Notes: generated by a model from the sequence alone, not told the origin. A DNA stretch of 64,000 bases from CAVPOO01 sp963707015 (GCA_963707015.1 CAVPOO010000009.1:186001-250000), one strand, 5' to 3'. Positions 45,186 through 54,203 are shown, counted from the first letter of the stretch. A program made the numbers and translations.

Positions 45186-46301
45186 ATGAAATGGTCCTGG
45201 AAACTTACCCGCGTGGCGGGCATCGACGTCTACATCCACGCCACCTTCTTTATTCTCATTGCCTGGATCGGGTTGAGCTACTGGCAGGTGCAGGGCAGTG
45301 TCGCGGCCGTGGTCAAGGGCGTGAGCTTCATCCTGGCGCTGTTCCTGTGTGTGGTCCTGCACGAACTGGGGCACGCAATCACGGCACGGCGCTACGGGAT
45401 TCGTACCAGCCGCATCACGCTGTTGCCGATCGGCGGTGTGGCGAGCATGGAACGCATGCCCGAGGATCCGCGGCAGGAGATCCGCGTCGCCCTGGCGGGG
45501 CCGGCGGTCAATGTCGTTATCGCCGCGGCGCTCGCGCTATGGCTCTCGGCCACCCATGCCCTGGTCCCGGTCGATCAGCTGGACGTGACCGGTGGGCCTT
45601 TTCTGCAACGGCTGATGGTGGTCAATATCTTTCTTGCCGTGTTCAATCTGCTGCCGGCCTTCCCCATGGATGGCGGGCGGGTGCTGCGGGCGGCCCTGGC
45701 CCTGCGCATGGACCATGCCCGGGCCACGCAGGTCGCCGCCAGCGTGGGACAGGTGCTGGCCCTGTGGCTGGGACTCTTTGGCCTGTTCTACAACCCCTTT
45801 CTGATCTTTATCGCCCTGTTCGTCTGGATCGGGGCGGCCGCCGAGGCCGGGATGGAGCAGGTGAAGTCAGCGCTCGCGGGTGCGCCGGTGGGCCGCGCCA
45901 TGTTGACTGATTTTCGCTGCCTGTCGCCCGATGAGTCCCTGGCGCATGTCGTCGAGCTGACGCTCGCCGGCAGCCAGAAAGATTTTCCGGTGTTGTCCGA
46001 TGGCAGCCTGGTCGGGGTGCTCACCCAGACTGGCCTGCTGAAAGGGCTGAAAGAGCACGGCGAGCTGGCCCGTGTCGACCGGGTCATGGACCAGGATGTT
46101 CAGACCGCCGACATCGCCGAGCCCCTGGAACGGGTACTGGAGCGGCTGCAGACGCGCGGCTGCCGGCTGCTTTCTGTCATGGATGGCGGTCGCCTGGTGG
46201 GCATCGTCGACCTCGACAACATCATGGAGCTGCTGAAGATCCATGCCGTCCTGCAGAAAGAGCCGCCATCGGGTCCGGGCGGTGGCATCTTCAGGGGCTA
46301 G
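45186..46301 (+). CDS. Site-2 protease (M50) with CBS domains
   Basis: The 371-residue integral membrane protein carries HELGH at about residue 59 within FLCVVLHELGHAITARRYGI, the second zinc motif FPMDGGRVLRAAL at about 161, and four to six membrane segments. From about residue 240 two CBS motifs follow (FPVLSDGSLVGVLTQTGLLK, LLSVMDGGRLVGIVDLDNIM). Such CBS-fused S2P proteases cleave substrates within the membrane and may respond to nucleotides through CBS. The gene is followed 41 bases later by an M28 peptidase, likely cotranscribed. Confidence 0.92.
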   Translation: MKWSWKLTRVAGIDVYIHATFFILIAWIGLSYWQVQGSVAAVVKGVSFILALFLCVVLHELGHAITARRYGIRTSRITLLPIGGVASMERMPEDPRQEIRVALAGPAVNVVIAAALALWLSATHALVPVDQLDVTGGPFLQRLMVVNIFLAVFNLLPAFPMDGGRVLRAALALRMDHARATQVAASVGQVLALWLGLFGLFYNPFLIFIALFVWIGAAAEAGMEQVKSALAGAPVGRAMLTDFRCLSPDESLAHVVELTLAGSQKDFPVLSDGSLVGVLTQTGLLKGLKEHGELARVDRVMDQDVQTADIAEPLERVLERLQTRGCRLLSVMDGGRLVGIVDLDNIMELLKIHAVLQKEPPSGPGGGIFRG

Positions 46302-46342
46302 CCGATGCCGCGACGCGGGTCCGGATAAAGCGCGCAGCGGGC

Positions 46343-47374
46343 ATGTCACGGCGTGACCAACAGGACCGAAAGCGGGTGTCCCACCCAAGGATTGTCTTCT
46401 GGCTGGCCGCGGTACTGTTCATCGGCGGAGGTGTCTACTACATGACTGACATGCCGGGCGAGCCCCACACCGGTACCCTGCCTGCCCTCACCGAAGCAGA
46501 GCGCGTACTGAGTGACAGGCTCAGGGCTCACGTGACGGTGCTGGCCGGGGAGATCGGTGAGAGGAATGTCTGGCGCCACGCGGCACTGGAAGCCGCGGCC
46601 GGCTATATCGAGGACAGGCTGGGGGCGTCGGGTTACCGCGTGGCGGCGCAGGCATATGTCGCCAGGGACAAGCCCGTGCGCAATCTGGAAGCGGAGCTTT
46701 CCGGGGCGGAGCTGCCCGAGCAGATCATCGTGATTGGCGCCCACTACGATTCCGTCCGCGGGTCTCCGGGCGCCAACGACAACGCCAGCGGCATTGCGGC
46801 AGTGCTCGAGATCGCCCGCCTCCTGTCCGGGCAGGCGCTGCCCCGCACGGTGCGCTTCGTGGCCTTCACCAACGAAGAGGCGCCCTTCTTCTACTCGCAG
46901 GAAATGGGCAGCCGCCGTTACGCCCGCCGTGCGCGCGAGCAGGGGGAGCAGATCGTCGCCATGCTTTCCCTGGAGACCATCGGTTATTACTCGGATGCCG
47001 CAGACAGTCAGCACTACCCCAGTCGCGTGTATCACCTGCTGTATCCGGATACCGGCAACTTTATCGGCTTCGTCGGCAACCTGAGCTCCCGCCGCCTGGT
47101 CCGGCGCTGCCTCGCCTCTTTTCGTCGCGAGACCGCATTTCCCGCCGAGGGCGTGGCCGCGCCGGGCTGGATGGGCGGCATCCACTGGTCGGATCACTGG
47201 TCCTTCTGGCAGGAGGGTTATCCCGCGCTGATGGTGACCGATACCGCGCTGTTCCGCTATCCCCACTACCATGCGCCTGACGATACACCGGACAGGATCG
47301 ACTACCCCCGCCTGGCCCGGGTAGTGGCGGGTCTGGCACGGCTGACCGCCGACCTGGCCCGGTCGGGGCCTTAG
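46343..47374 (+). CDS. Membrane-anchored M28-family peptidase
   Basis: The 343-residue protein has one N-terminal membrane helix (IVFWLAAVLFIGGGVYYM) and a periplasmic M28 aminopeptidase domain: IVIGAHYDSVRGSPGANDNA, RTVRFVAFTNEEAPFFYSQE, SLETIGYY and FRYPHYHAPDDTPDRID supply zinc ligands and the catalytic acids. It is the second M28 domain in the window; the other is in the triple fusion at 964. Neighbouring S2P suggests sequential turnover of envelope peptides, an inference from context only. Confidence 0.9.
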   Translation: MSRRDQQDRKRVSHPRIVFWLAAVLFIGGGVYYMTDMPGEPHTGTLPALTEAERVLSDRLRAHVTVLAGEIGERNVWRHAALEAAAGYIEDRLGASGYRVAAQAYVARDKPVRNLEAELSGAELPEQIIVIGAHYDSVRGSPGANDNASGIAAVLEIARLLSGQALPRTVRFVAFTNEEAPFFYSQEMGSRRYARRAREQGEQIVAMLSLETIGYYSDAADSQHYPSRVYHLLYPDTGNFIGFVGNLSSRRLVRRCLASFRRETAFPAEGVAAPGWMGGIHWSDHWSFWQEGYPALMVTDTALFRYPHYHAPDDTPDRIDYPRLARVVAGLARLTADLARSGP

Positions 47375-47668
47375 CCACTTCGTGTCACGGGACGGGTATT
47401 TTCCGGAAGTACATTGTTTTAGTATCTGGATGCAAGGCTGATGGGAAAGCTATCCTTGAACACCAGAGAACAAGGCGCCAGGAAGCCCCGCAGTATCTCA
47501 GCATCGCGGCAATGTCTCCGGTGGTCGTAGTTGTGGTTTTGGAGGTGTTTGTGAGAGCGTCACCCGGTTTTCAGTGTCTCGATGTCCGGGCGGTCGTGGC
47601 CCCTGTCGGGCCTTTCACCGGCGCGGGTCTATTTGTGGCAAGGCTGAGTTGGTCACAGGAGAGGGAAC

Positions 47669-47896
47669 ATGGCAATAACCTATCAAGGACAGTATGAAGC
47701 TGTCGTCAAAGAGGGCCCTGCCGGTGAGCCACTTATCGTCTTTGAGTTGCGTGAAGGCGAGCCGATTCCGGACCTGAAGGGCGATGTGGTCGGTATCCAC
47801 ATGCAATCCGGGACTCCGCTTGCCGAGGCGCAGGATATCGCCCGCGCGATCAACAGGCGTATGTCCTCGTTCTTTCTCACCAGTTTCAAGGTCTAG
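47669..47896 (+). CDS. Small conserved protein of unknown function
   Basis: The 75-residue product MAITYQGQYEAVVKEGPAGE... is strand-rich and ends DIARAINRRMSSFFLTSFKV. GGAGAGGGAA just before the ATG is a strong ribosome site. It is soluble, without cysteines or membrane segments. No family with known function is recognised. The stop codon TAG coincides with the first bases of the structured repeat that follows, and a 294-base gap without genes precedes it. Confidence 0.65.
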   Translation: MAITYQGQYEAVVKEGPAGEPLIVFELREGEPIPDLKGDVVGIHMQSGTPLAEAQDIARAINRRMSSFFLTSFKV

Positions 47897-48060
47897 GAGT
47901 GTGTCGGACTCAGGGGTTCGTGACGAGGCAGGTGGGCGAGTGAGCACAAAGCATTCCGCTTTCGAGGCGCATAGTGGGCCCTACGCAACGAGAAAGCGGG
48001 AGGCTTTGGGCCGCTCTCCCACCGCCGCAGTAGAATCAGCCTGAGTCCGACAGACTCCCA
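47894..48060. repeat. Palindrome-ended element with nested stems
   Basis: The ends (47894-47914 and 48040-48060) are inverted repeats matching at 19 of 21 positions (core GTCGGACTCAGG). Inside, GGTGGGCGAG (47931-47940) pairs with CTCTCCCACC (48014-48023) at nine of ten. Three hairpins fill the centre: AAAGC/GCTTT at 47948-47962, GCATAG/CTACGC near 47969-47986 and AAAGC/GCTTT at 47993-48007. The layout is like a cloverleaf. It may be a miniature transposable repeat or a structured RNA at the 3' end of the small gene. Confidence 0.65.
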
Positions 48061-48121
48061 GGGGGGCGTAAGCAGGCAATCAGGCGCGACGGGCTCGCGG
48101 CTGCCGCCTGGAGGGCTGACA

Positions 48122-48460
48122 GTGAGGAAGAGACTGAGACACTATGGCTTCGCGGCCTGTCTGATTGTGCCGGGTGCCGAAGCGCTTGCCGATGCAGGCT
48201 GGACAGACTATGTGCCGGTCCGGGAACTGACCCCCACGATTCACGAACGGTTTATTGTGAGGCTGGCGGCGTCCGAGAATCCCAGTGGCTGCCGAAGCAA
48301 GGAGTATTTTTATCAGAACTACGAAATCAGGGGGTCGGACAAGATGTTTCATGTGCTCCTGGAGGCGCTCGCGTCGGGGCACCAGGTGCGTGTCTACGTG
48401 ACGGGAAGGTGTGACCTGAAGGGCTACTCCGAGATTTCATCGGTTACAATCGTGCCATGA
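48122..48460 (+). CDS. Small exported protein of unknown function
   Basis: GTG 48122 follows GGAGGG by six bases. The 112-residue product has a signal-peptide-like start (MRKRLRHYGFAACLIVPGAE, cleavage near ALA) and a mature domain with two cysteines (NPSGCRSKEYFY and VTGRCDLKGYSE) that probably bridge. LLEALASGHQVRVYVTGRC followed by ISSVTIVP resembles the end of small OB-fold-like secreted proteins common in gammaproteobacteria. Their function is unknown. Confidence 0.7.
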   Translation: MRKRLRHYGFAACLIVPGAEALADAGWTDYVPVRELTPTIHERFIVRLAASENPSGCRSKEYFYQNYEIRGSDKMFHVLLEALASGHQVRVYVTGRCDLKGYSEISSVTIVP

Positions 48461-48537
48461 ACGTCTCGCGTCGCGCATATCGCGCCTCGGTCGGGGCGCG
48501 GACCTCCCTTATTCACGCGGCTTAGCAGCGAGGCTTG

Positions 48538-48786
48538 ATGGGTATGGACAGAGAGAAACGCAAGGGCGAGAAACCGGTGCCGGATAATCTCGACCAGACG
48601 TTGAATCAGCTGCAGCTGCTGGCGCTGCGTCAGATAGAAAACTTCGGCTGGTCACTGCGCTTTGTACGCAGGCCGTTGTTCCAGGAGCCCGTTCCGGTCG
48701 TCGTCAGCGCCGACGGGGAGACGATCGGCATACTGGAAGAAGACGGACGCGTGAATGTGCAGCCGGACATCAAGCTGCGCGGTTAG
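48538..48786 (+). CDS. Small conserved protein of unknown function
   Basis: An 82-residue soluble protein, MGMDREKRKGEKPVPDNLDQ..., with a charged N-terminus, a helix LNQLQLLALRQIENFGW and strands SLRFVRRPLFQEPVPVVVSA, ending GILEEDGRVNVQPDIKLRG. GAGG precedes the ATG closely; the second ATG at 48544 may be the true start. No known family function. It is the last gene before the hydrogenase operon, in the same direction, with 120 bases between. Confidence 0.65.
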   Translation: MGMDREKRKGEKPVPDNLDQTLNQLQLLALRQIENFGWSLRFVRRPLFQEPVPVVVSADGETIGILEEDGRVNVQPDIKLRG

Positions 48787-48906
48787 GGCGGTCGGTACGC
48801 GGTCGGGCAGGGAACCGGTGCGCTCCGGGCGCAGTCGGCTCACAGGCCGGCGCGCCTCTCCCTGACCGCACCGGCGCCAGCACCAGCGGGAAGCAGTCAT
48901 CGCGTC

Positions 48907-50064
48907 ATGCAGCCGGGTGAGCCTCGATACATCATGACCCGGGACGATTTCCCGGTACTGTGCACGGTACTGCGTGATTGCGGCTACGCCCTCATCGGAC
49001 CCACGCTGCGCGATCAGGCCATTGTCTACGATACGATCCAGGGCATTGAAGATCTGCCCATCGGCTGGACGGACGAGCAGGATGCAGGCCGCTACCGGCT
49101 GAGGCGCCGGGACGACAACGCCCTGTTCGGCTACAACCTGGGTCCGCAGTCATGGAAGGCATTCCTGCACCCGCCCTCGCTCAGCCTGTGGAAGGCGCGC
49201 AGGACCGATGGCGGTTTCGAGGTCCAGCCAGTTGACAGCACACCTCCGCGCATGGCGTTCATCGGCGTGCGCGCCTGCGAACTGCAGGCCATCGCTGTCC
49301 AGGACCGGGTATTAACCGGTGCCGGCTATGTCGATCCCCATTATGCGAGTCGCCGCGGGCCGGTGTTCATCATCGCCGTGCAATGCGCCCAGGCAGGCGG
49401 CAGCTGCTTCTGTGTCTCGATGGGCACGGGCCCGCGAGCGGAGCAGGGGTTCGACCTGGCGGTGACCGAGCTCATCGCGGCGGACACGCATGAGTTTGTC
49501 ATCGAGGTGGGCTCGGAGACGGGCGCCGGGATTCTCGCCCGGGTTCCGCATCGCCCGGCCAGCGAGGTCGACCGGGCAGGGGCGCAGCAGGCAAGCGCGC
49601 GCGCCGCCGGGCAGATGGAGCGGCACATGGATACCGGCGGGCTGAAAGAGGTTCTGTACCGCAATGCCGAACATCCGCGCTGGGAGGAGGTTGCCAGGCG
49701 CTGTCTGGCCTGTGGCAACTGCACCATGGTGTGCCCCACCTGCTTCTGTAGCGCCGTGGAGGATGTCACGGACCTCGACGGGCGGACGGCCGAGCGGGTT
49801 CGGCGCTGGGATTCATGCTTCAATAGCCGCTTTGCCTATATCCACGGCGGCAGCTTCCGCGACAGCACCCGCTCCCGCTACCGGCAGTGGCTTACCCATA
49901 AGCTTGCCTCCTGGCAGGATCAGTTCGGCTCCTCCGGCTGCGTCGGTTGCGGGCGCTGTATCACCTGGTGCCCGGTGGGCATCGACATAACCGAGGAGGT
50001 CGCGGCGATCCGGGCGAGCAGCGCCAGTGCGGCCGACGAGCAAGGAATATGCGACGATGAATGA
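48907..50064 (+). CDS. Group 3b-type hydrogenase beta (4Fe-4S) subunit
   Basis: The 385-residue protein resembles the iron-sulfur subunit of cytoplasmic bidirectional NAD(P)-linked hydrogenases (HydB/HyhB). It has GVRACELQAIAVQDRVL, then two ferredoxin-type clusters: CLACGNCTMVCPTCFC at about 266 and CVGCGRCITWCP at about 345, with intervening GRTAERVRRWDSCF. It passes electrons between the small subunit and the flavoprotein. The stop overlaps the next gene by eight bases, and the six-gene run to 53896 is nearly gapless. The first ATG is used; M10 (48934) is possible. Confidence 0.9.
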   Translation: MQPGEPRYIMTRDDFPVLCTVLRDCGYALIGPTLRDQAIVYDTIQGIEDLPIGWTDEQDAGRYRLRRRDDNALFGYNLGPQSWKAFLHPPSLSLWKARRTDGGFEVQPVDSTPPRMAFIGVRACELQAIAVQDRVLTGAGYVDPHYASRRGPVFIIAVQCAQAGGSCFCVSMGTGPRAEQGFDLAVTELIAADTHEFVIEVGSETGAGILARVPHRPASEVDRAGAQQASARAAGQMERHMDTGGLKEVLYRNAEHPRWEEVARRCLACGNCTMVCPTCFCSAVEDVTDLDGRTAERVRRWDSCFNSRFAYIHGGSFRDSTRSRYRQWLTHKLASWQDQFGSSGCVGCGRCITWCPVGIDITEEVAAIRASSASAADEQGICDDE

Positions 50065-50524
50065 CGTGAAAGACATCGAACACTTCATTCGTGAGCACCC
50101 GTTTTTCGAGGGGATGCCTGACGAGGACATCAAACGCCTGACGGGTTGTGCGAAACGCGTCTGCTTTCCGGCGGGCACGTTTATCTTCAAGGAGGGCGAG
50201 GAGGCACGCACCTTCTTCTGCATCCAGTCGGGCCAGGTTGCGCTGGAGATCCATGCGCCGCCCAAAGGCACCTTTCAGATCGACAGCCGCAAGGCGGGCG
50301 ATGTGGTCGGCTGGTCCTGGATCGTGGTGCCGTACCGCTGGTACTGCGATGTGCGTGCGGTTGAGGAGGTGCGCGCGCTGGCCTTCGACGGAGCCTGCCT
50401 GCGGGGCCAATGGGACGAAAACCCGCGGCTTGGTTACGAGATGTACCAGCGCTTTGTCCCGCTGATGCACCGCAGTCTGCAGGCGACGCGACTGCAGCTT
50501 CTGGATATCTACGGAACGAACTGA
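50057..50524 (+). CDS. Cyclic-nucleotide-binding-fold protein within the hydrogenase operon
   Basis: A 155-residue protein composed of a single cNMP-binding beta-roll (FPAGTFIFKEGEEARTFFCI, QSGQVALEIHAPPKGTFQID, AGDVVGWSWIVVPYRWYCDV) without the helix-turn-helix of CRP/FNR regulators. It begins HFIREHPFFEGMPDEDIKRL. Such proteins accompany group 3b hydrogenases in several bacteria; whether it binds cAMP or another ligand or simply stabilises the complex is unknown. The phosphate-cassette Arg of CRP is not evident in its usual place. It overlaps the upstream gene by eight bases. Confidence 0.87.
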   Translation: MNDVKDIEHFIREHPFFEGMPDEDIKRLTGCAKRVCFPAGTFIFKEGEEARTFFCIQSGQVALEIHAPPKGTFQIDSRKAGDVVGWSWIVVPYRWYCDVRAVEEVRALAFDGACLRGQWDENPRLGYEMYQRFVPLMHRSLQATRLQLLDIYGTN

Positions 50525-50528
50525 GGCG

Positions 50529-51377
50529 ATGCCGCTGCGTGGAACCGCCCGCTTTGGCGAGGACCCGATGGTCCCGCAGCCCGCGCCGATTCTGGCGATG
50601 CACCGCGAGACGCAGGATGTGTTTACGCTCACGCTCGATGTCTCCCGGCGCGCCCGGGCGTTCTCGCCGGGCCAGTTTGCGATGCTCTATCTCTTTGGCG
50701 TCGGCGAGATCCCGGTTTCCATCAGCGGTGATCCTGCCCGCCCCGAGAGGCTGGCGCATACGATCCGGGCCGTCGGCAGTGTGACGCGGCCGATGCAGGC
50801 GCTGACGCCCGGCGCGGCCCTCGGGGTGCGCGGGCCCTTTGGTACCGGCTGGCCGGTCGAGGCCGCGCGCGGCAAGGATATCATTCTGATTGCCGGCGGC
50901 ATCGGTCTGGCTCCGTTGCGACCGCTTATCTATCAACTGCGAGAGCGGCGCGACGACTATGGCCGTATCAGCGTTCTCTACGGTGTCCGTTCGCCCGCGG
51001 ACATCGTCTACAGCGAGGAACTCGCAGGCTGGAGCGCCAACGCCGGGATGGACGTCTCGCTGATCGTCGATCATGCCAGCCCCGGCTGGCAGGGTGATGT
51101 GGGCGTGGTCACCTCACTCCTCGACAAGGTGGGCTGCGATCCCCGCAACACGCTGGCCATGACCTGCGGGCCCGAGATCATGATGCGCTTTACCATCCGC
51201 GAGCTGAACCACCTCGGCATCGCCGACAAGCAGATCTATGTTTCCATGGAGCGCAACATGCAGTGCGCGGTGGGGCTGTGTGGACATTGTCAATACGGGC
51301 CGGCCTTCATCTGCAGGGACGGTCCGGTGTTCCGCTTCGACAGGATCAAGCCGTTCTTCGGCATCCGGGATCTGTGA
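50529..51377 (+). CDS. Hydrogenase gamma subunit, FAD/NAD(P)-binding with 2Fe-2S
   Basis: A 282-residue ferredoxin-NADP reductase-like flavoprotein (HydG/HyhG type). The FAD part contains FSPGQFAMLYLFGVGEIPVS, the NAD(P)-binding part has IILIAGGIGLAPLRPLIYQL and AMTCGPEIMMRFT, and the C-terminal cysteine set MQCAVGLCGHCQYGPAFIC binds a [2Fe-2S] cluster, as in PyrK/HydG. It exchanges electrons with NAD(P)H. It starts five bases after the cNMP-fold gene and ends three bases before the small subunit. Confidence 0.92.
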   Translation: MPLRGTARFGEDPMVPQPAPILAMHRETQDVFTLTLDVSRRARAFSPGQFAMLYLFGVGEIPVSISGDPARPERLAHTIRAVGSVTRPMQALTPGAALGVRGPFGTGWPVEAARGKDIILIAGGIGLAPLRPLIYQLRERRDDYGRISVLYGVRSPADIVYSEELAGWSANAGMDVSLIVDHASPGWQGDVGVVTSLLDKVGCDPRNTLAMTCGPEIMMRFTIRELNHLGIADKQIYVSMERNMQCAVGLCGHCQYGPAFICRDGPVFRFDRIKPFFGIRDL

Positions 51378-51379
51378 CC

Positions 51380-52171
51380 ATGAGCGCGCGCAGGCGTCCC
51401 AAACTCGCCGTGTGGAAATTCGCCTCCTGCGATGGCTGCCAGTTGAGTCTGCTGGACTGTGAGGACGAGTTGCTGGAGCTTGCCGGTGAAGTGGCGATCG
51501 CCTACTTCCCGGAGGCCTCCCGCGCGATGCAGGCCGGCCCCTATGACCTGTCTCTGGTCGAGGGTTCCATCAGCACGCCTGAGGACGCCGAACGCATTCG
51601 CAAGGTCCGCGAGCAATCGCGAATGCTGGTCACCATCGGGGCCTGCGCCACGGCGGGCGGGGTCCAGGCGCTGCGCAATTTTCAGGGCGTTGCGGCGTTC
51701 ATGTCCATCGTCTACGCCCGGCCGGAGTATATTTCGACCCTCGCGAGCTCAACGGCGATCGCCGATCATGTCCCGGTCGATCTGGAGTTACGCGGCTGCC
51801 CGGTCAGCAAGCATCAGTTGCTGGAGCTTATCAACGCCTGGCTGAACGGGCGCCGGCCCAATCTCGCGTCCCATAGTGTGTGTGTCGAATGCAAGCTGCG
51901 GGGTACGGTCTGCGTCATGGTCGCGCAGGGCAGCGCCTGTCTCGGACCGGTGACACAGGCAGGCTGTGGCGCCATCTGTCCCGCCTGCGGGCGCGGCTGT
52001 TATGGTTGCTTCGGTCCCCAGGACACGGCCAACACCGATTCGCTCGGCGAGGCGTGGCTGCGGGCTGGCGAGAGCCGGGCCGCGCTCGCGCGCGTGTTTC
52101 ACAGCTTCAACGCCGCGGCCGAACCTTTCGCGAGTGCGGGCAGAAAATATGGCCAGGACGATAACGGTTGA
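51380..52171 (+). CDS. Group 3b-type [NiFe]-hydrogenase small (delta) subunit
   Basis: The 263-residue protein belongs to the NADH:quinone oxidoreductase 20-kDa/hydrogenase small subunit family (HydD). SCDGCQLSLLDCEDEL at residues 15-30, with later VTIGACATAGGVQAL and LRGCPVSKHQLLEL, forms the proximal cluster. The C-terminal CVECKLRGTVC and CGAICPACGRGCYGCFGPQD supply two further clusters. Lack of a Tat signal shows a cytoplasmic enzyme. It overlaps the large subunit gene by 23 bases. Confidence 0.92.
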   Translation: MSARRRPKLAVWKFASCDGCQLSLLDCEDELLELAGEVAIAYFPEASRAMQAGPYDLSLVEGSISTPEDAERIRKVREQSRMLVTIGACATAGGVQALRNFQGVAAFMSIVYARPEYISTLASSTAIADHVPVDLELRGCPVSKHQLLELINAWLNGRRPNLASHSVCVECKLRGTVCVMVAQGSACLGPVTQAGCGAICPACGRGCYGCFGPQDTANTDSLGEAWLRAGESRAALARVFHSFNAAAEPFASAGRKYGQDDNG

Positions 52172-53435
52172 CTGCCTGACGCGCGTCGAGGGCGCGGGCG
52201 CCCTGACCATCCGCTTCGATGGCGACAAGGTCTGTGAGGTCAAGCTGCGCATCTTCGAGCCGCCGCGGTTCTTCGAGGGGCTCCTGCGGGGGCGCGCGCG
52301 GGAAGAGGCCCCGGACATCACTGCGCGCATCTGCGGGATCTGCCCGGTCGCCTACCAGATGAGCGCCTGCCATGCCATCGAAGATGCCGCCGGTGTGCAT
52401 ATGGACGAGAGACTGCGCAGCCTGCGCCGGCTTCTCTACTGCGGCGAGTGGATTGCGAGCCACTGCCTGCACATGTTTCTGCTGCATGCCCCTGACTTCC
52501 TCGGCTATCCGGACGCGATTGCCATGGCCGGGGAACACGGCCACCTGGTGAGGCGCGGATTGAGAATGAAAAAGGCCGGTAACGCCATCATGAGCGTCAT
52601 CGGCGGCCGGGAGGTGCACCCGGTTAATGTCAAGGTTGGTGGCTTCTATCGCGCACCGACACCGAAGGATTTGCAGGCGCTCCTGCCGGAACTGATCTGG
52701 GCGCGGGATGCGGCCGTGGAAACGCTTGTCGATTTCGCCGGCTTCGAGTTCCCCGACTTCGAGCGTGACTATGAGTTCGTAGCACTTCGCCACCCGCGCG
52801 ACTATCCGTTTTGTGAGGGTCGCATCGTGTCAAGCGCGGGGCTCGACATCGATGTGCGGGACTATGAGGATACGTTCGAGGAACAGCAGGTCGCGCATTC
52901 CACGGCCCTGCACTCGGTCATCCGGGGGCGTGGGGGGTATGTCTGCGGCCCGCTTGCCCGATTCAATCTCAACTTCGACAGGCTGCGTCCCGCAGCCCGG
53001 GCGGCCGCCGCTCGCGCCGGCCTTGGCGTACCCTGCCACAATCCCTTCAAGAGCATCCTGGCACGTGCCGTGGAGGTCATCCAGGCGTTCGATGAGGCCA
53101 TTGCGATCATCGATTCCTACAGGCCGCCCGCGCCGGCCGCCCTGGATCTGCCCCAGGGCGCGGCAACAGGCTACGGGTGCACGGAAGCGCCGCGCGGCCT
53201 CCTGTATCACCGTTATGCGGTGGCTGCCGACGGTCTGATTCGGGAGGCCAGAATCGTGCCGCCAACCGCACAGAATCAGAAATCCATTGAGGCGGATCTC
53301 TACAGCATTGCCGCGCGGCTCGCCGACATGCCGCACGAGGCGGCGACCTGGCTCGCCGAACAGACGGTGCGCAACTATGACCCGTGCATTTCCTGTTCGA
53401 CGCACTTTCTCAAGCTCGAGATCGAACCGCGGTGA
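52149..53435 (+). CDS. Group 3b-type [NiFe]-hydrogenase large (alpha) subunit
   Basis: The 428-residue catalytic subunit has both nickel-binding cysteine pairs intact: RICGICPVAYQMSACHA at about residue 59 (L1) and DPCISCSTH near the C-terminus (L2). The tail after His (FLKLEIEPR) is the likely peptide removed during maturation. L1 and L2 forms match group 3b NADP-linked bidirectional hydrogenases (sulfhydrogenases). The start ATG 52149 lies in the upstream gene, showing coupling, and the stop overlaps the protease gene (GTGA). The maturation factors HypA-F are not in the window. Confidence 0.95.
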   Translation: MARTITVDCLTRVEGAGALTIRFDGDKVCEVKLRIFEPPRFFEGLLRGRAREEAPDITARICGICPVAYQMSACHAIEDAAGVHMDERLRSLRRLLYCGEWIASHCLHMFLLHAPDFLGYPDAIAMAGEHGHLVRRGLRMKKAGNAIMSVIGGREVHPVNVKVGGFYRAPTPKDLQALLPELIWARDAAVETLVDFAGFEFPDFERDYEFVALRHPRDYPFCEGRIVSSAGLDIDVRDYEDTFEEQQVAHSTALHSVIRGRGGYVCGPLARFNLNFDRLRPAARAAAARAGLGVPCHNPFKSILARAVEVIQAFDEAIAIIDSYRPPAPAALDLPQGAATGYGCTEAPRGLLYHRYAVAADGLIREARIVPPTAQNQKSIEADLYSIAARLADMPHEAATWLAEQTVRNYDPCISCSTHFLKLEIEPR

Positions 53436-53896
53436 GCGGTGGGCGGATCCGTGTCATCGGTATCGGTCAGCCGTCGGCCGGCGATGATGGGGCGGGCATC
53501 GCCGTCGTGCGGGCGCTGCGCGAGCACCGGGTGCCGGCCGGCGTCGAGATCCACGAAATCACCGATACGACCCGCCTCATTGAGCTGCTCGAGGGTATCC
53601 CGCGCGCCATATTGATTGACGCCGTAGTCGCGGACAGGGCGCCGGGAAACCTGCTGTGTCTGACGCCGGAGGAGCTGGTCACCCCGCGCGTCACGCCGCT
53701 TTCCAGTCACGGTGCGGGTGTCGCCGAGGCCATTCGGCTCGCCCGGACGCTGGCACCCGCCACGGTAGCCGCAACCATCTCCCTCATTGGCCTTACCATC
53801 GCGCTGCCAACGCACTGCACGCGTCGCATGTCGCCCGCCGTCAGCGCGGCCCTGCCCCGCGCCGTAACCCTGGTCCGCCGTCTGCTTGTTGGATAA
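53432..53896 (+). CDS. Hydrogenase maturation protease
   Basis: GTG 53432 overlaps the large-subunit stop. The 154-residue product has the HybD/HycI fold: RVIGIGQPSAGDDGAGIAVV, with the Asp of GDDG as nickel ligand, RAILIDAVVADRAPGNLLCL with the second acidic ligand, and SSHGAGVAEAIRLAR with the His. It cleaves the C-terminal peptide of the large subunit after nickel insertion. Cognate pairing with the gene just upstream is clear. Confidence 0.9.
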   Translation: MSGGRIRVIGIGQPSAGDDGAGIAVVRALREHRVPAGVEIHEITDTTRLIELLEGIPRAILIDAVVADRAPGNLLCLTPEELVTPRVTPLSSHGAGVAEAIRLARTLAPATVAATISLIGLTIALPTHCTRRMSPAVSAALPRAVTLVRRLLVG

Positions 53897-54203
53897 AGGC
53901 TTTGCGGGTCTACGCCGGCTCCCGTTTCTGTGTTTGAGTTCGCAGTTGTGGGCCTCGCAAGCGGCTATAGAACTGGCTCGATTGTTACAACATGCCGCCT
54001 GCCTGTGCGAAGCGTGCCTTGTGGTTGAGACGGCCTTGACAGGGGCGACTGACGAACCTAACCTCGCGCTGGTTTTGTAAGTGCTGCCGTATCCATTCCC
54101 GAAAATGAAGAGGACCGTTAGGGCCTATACACGCGATGTCTTACTGGGCTACGCACCGGATGTAAGGTTTCAAGGACTGAGGTCCTGCGCTCCCTGAACA
54201 GCT
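53897..54203. other. Intergenic region after the hydrogenase operon
   Basis: No gene is recognised. TTGACA at 54036-54041 is a perfect -35, and TAACCT 17 bases later a poor -10; it may be the promoter of the exported protein at 54204. No terminator hairpin is evident after the hydrogenase operon. Confidence 0.35.
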
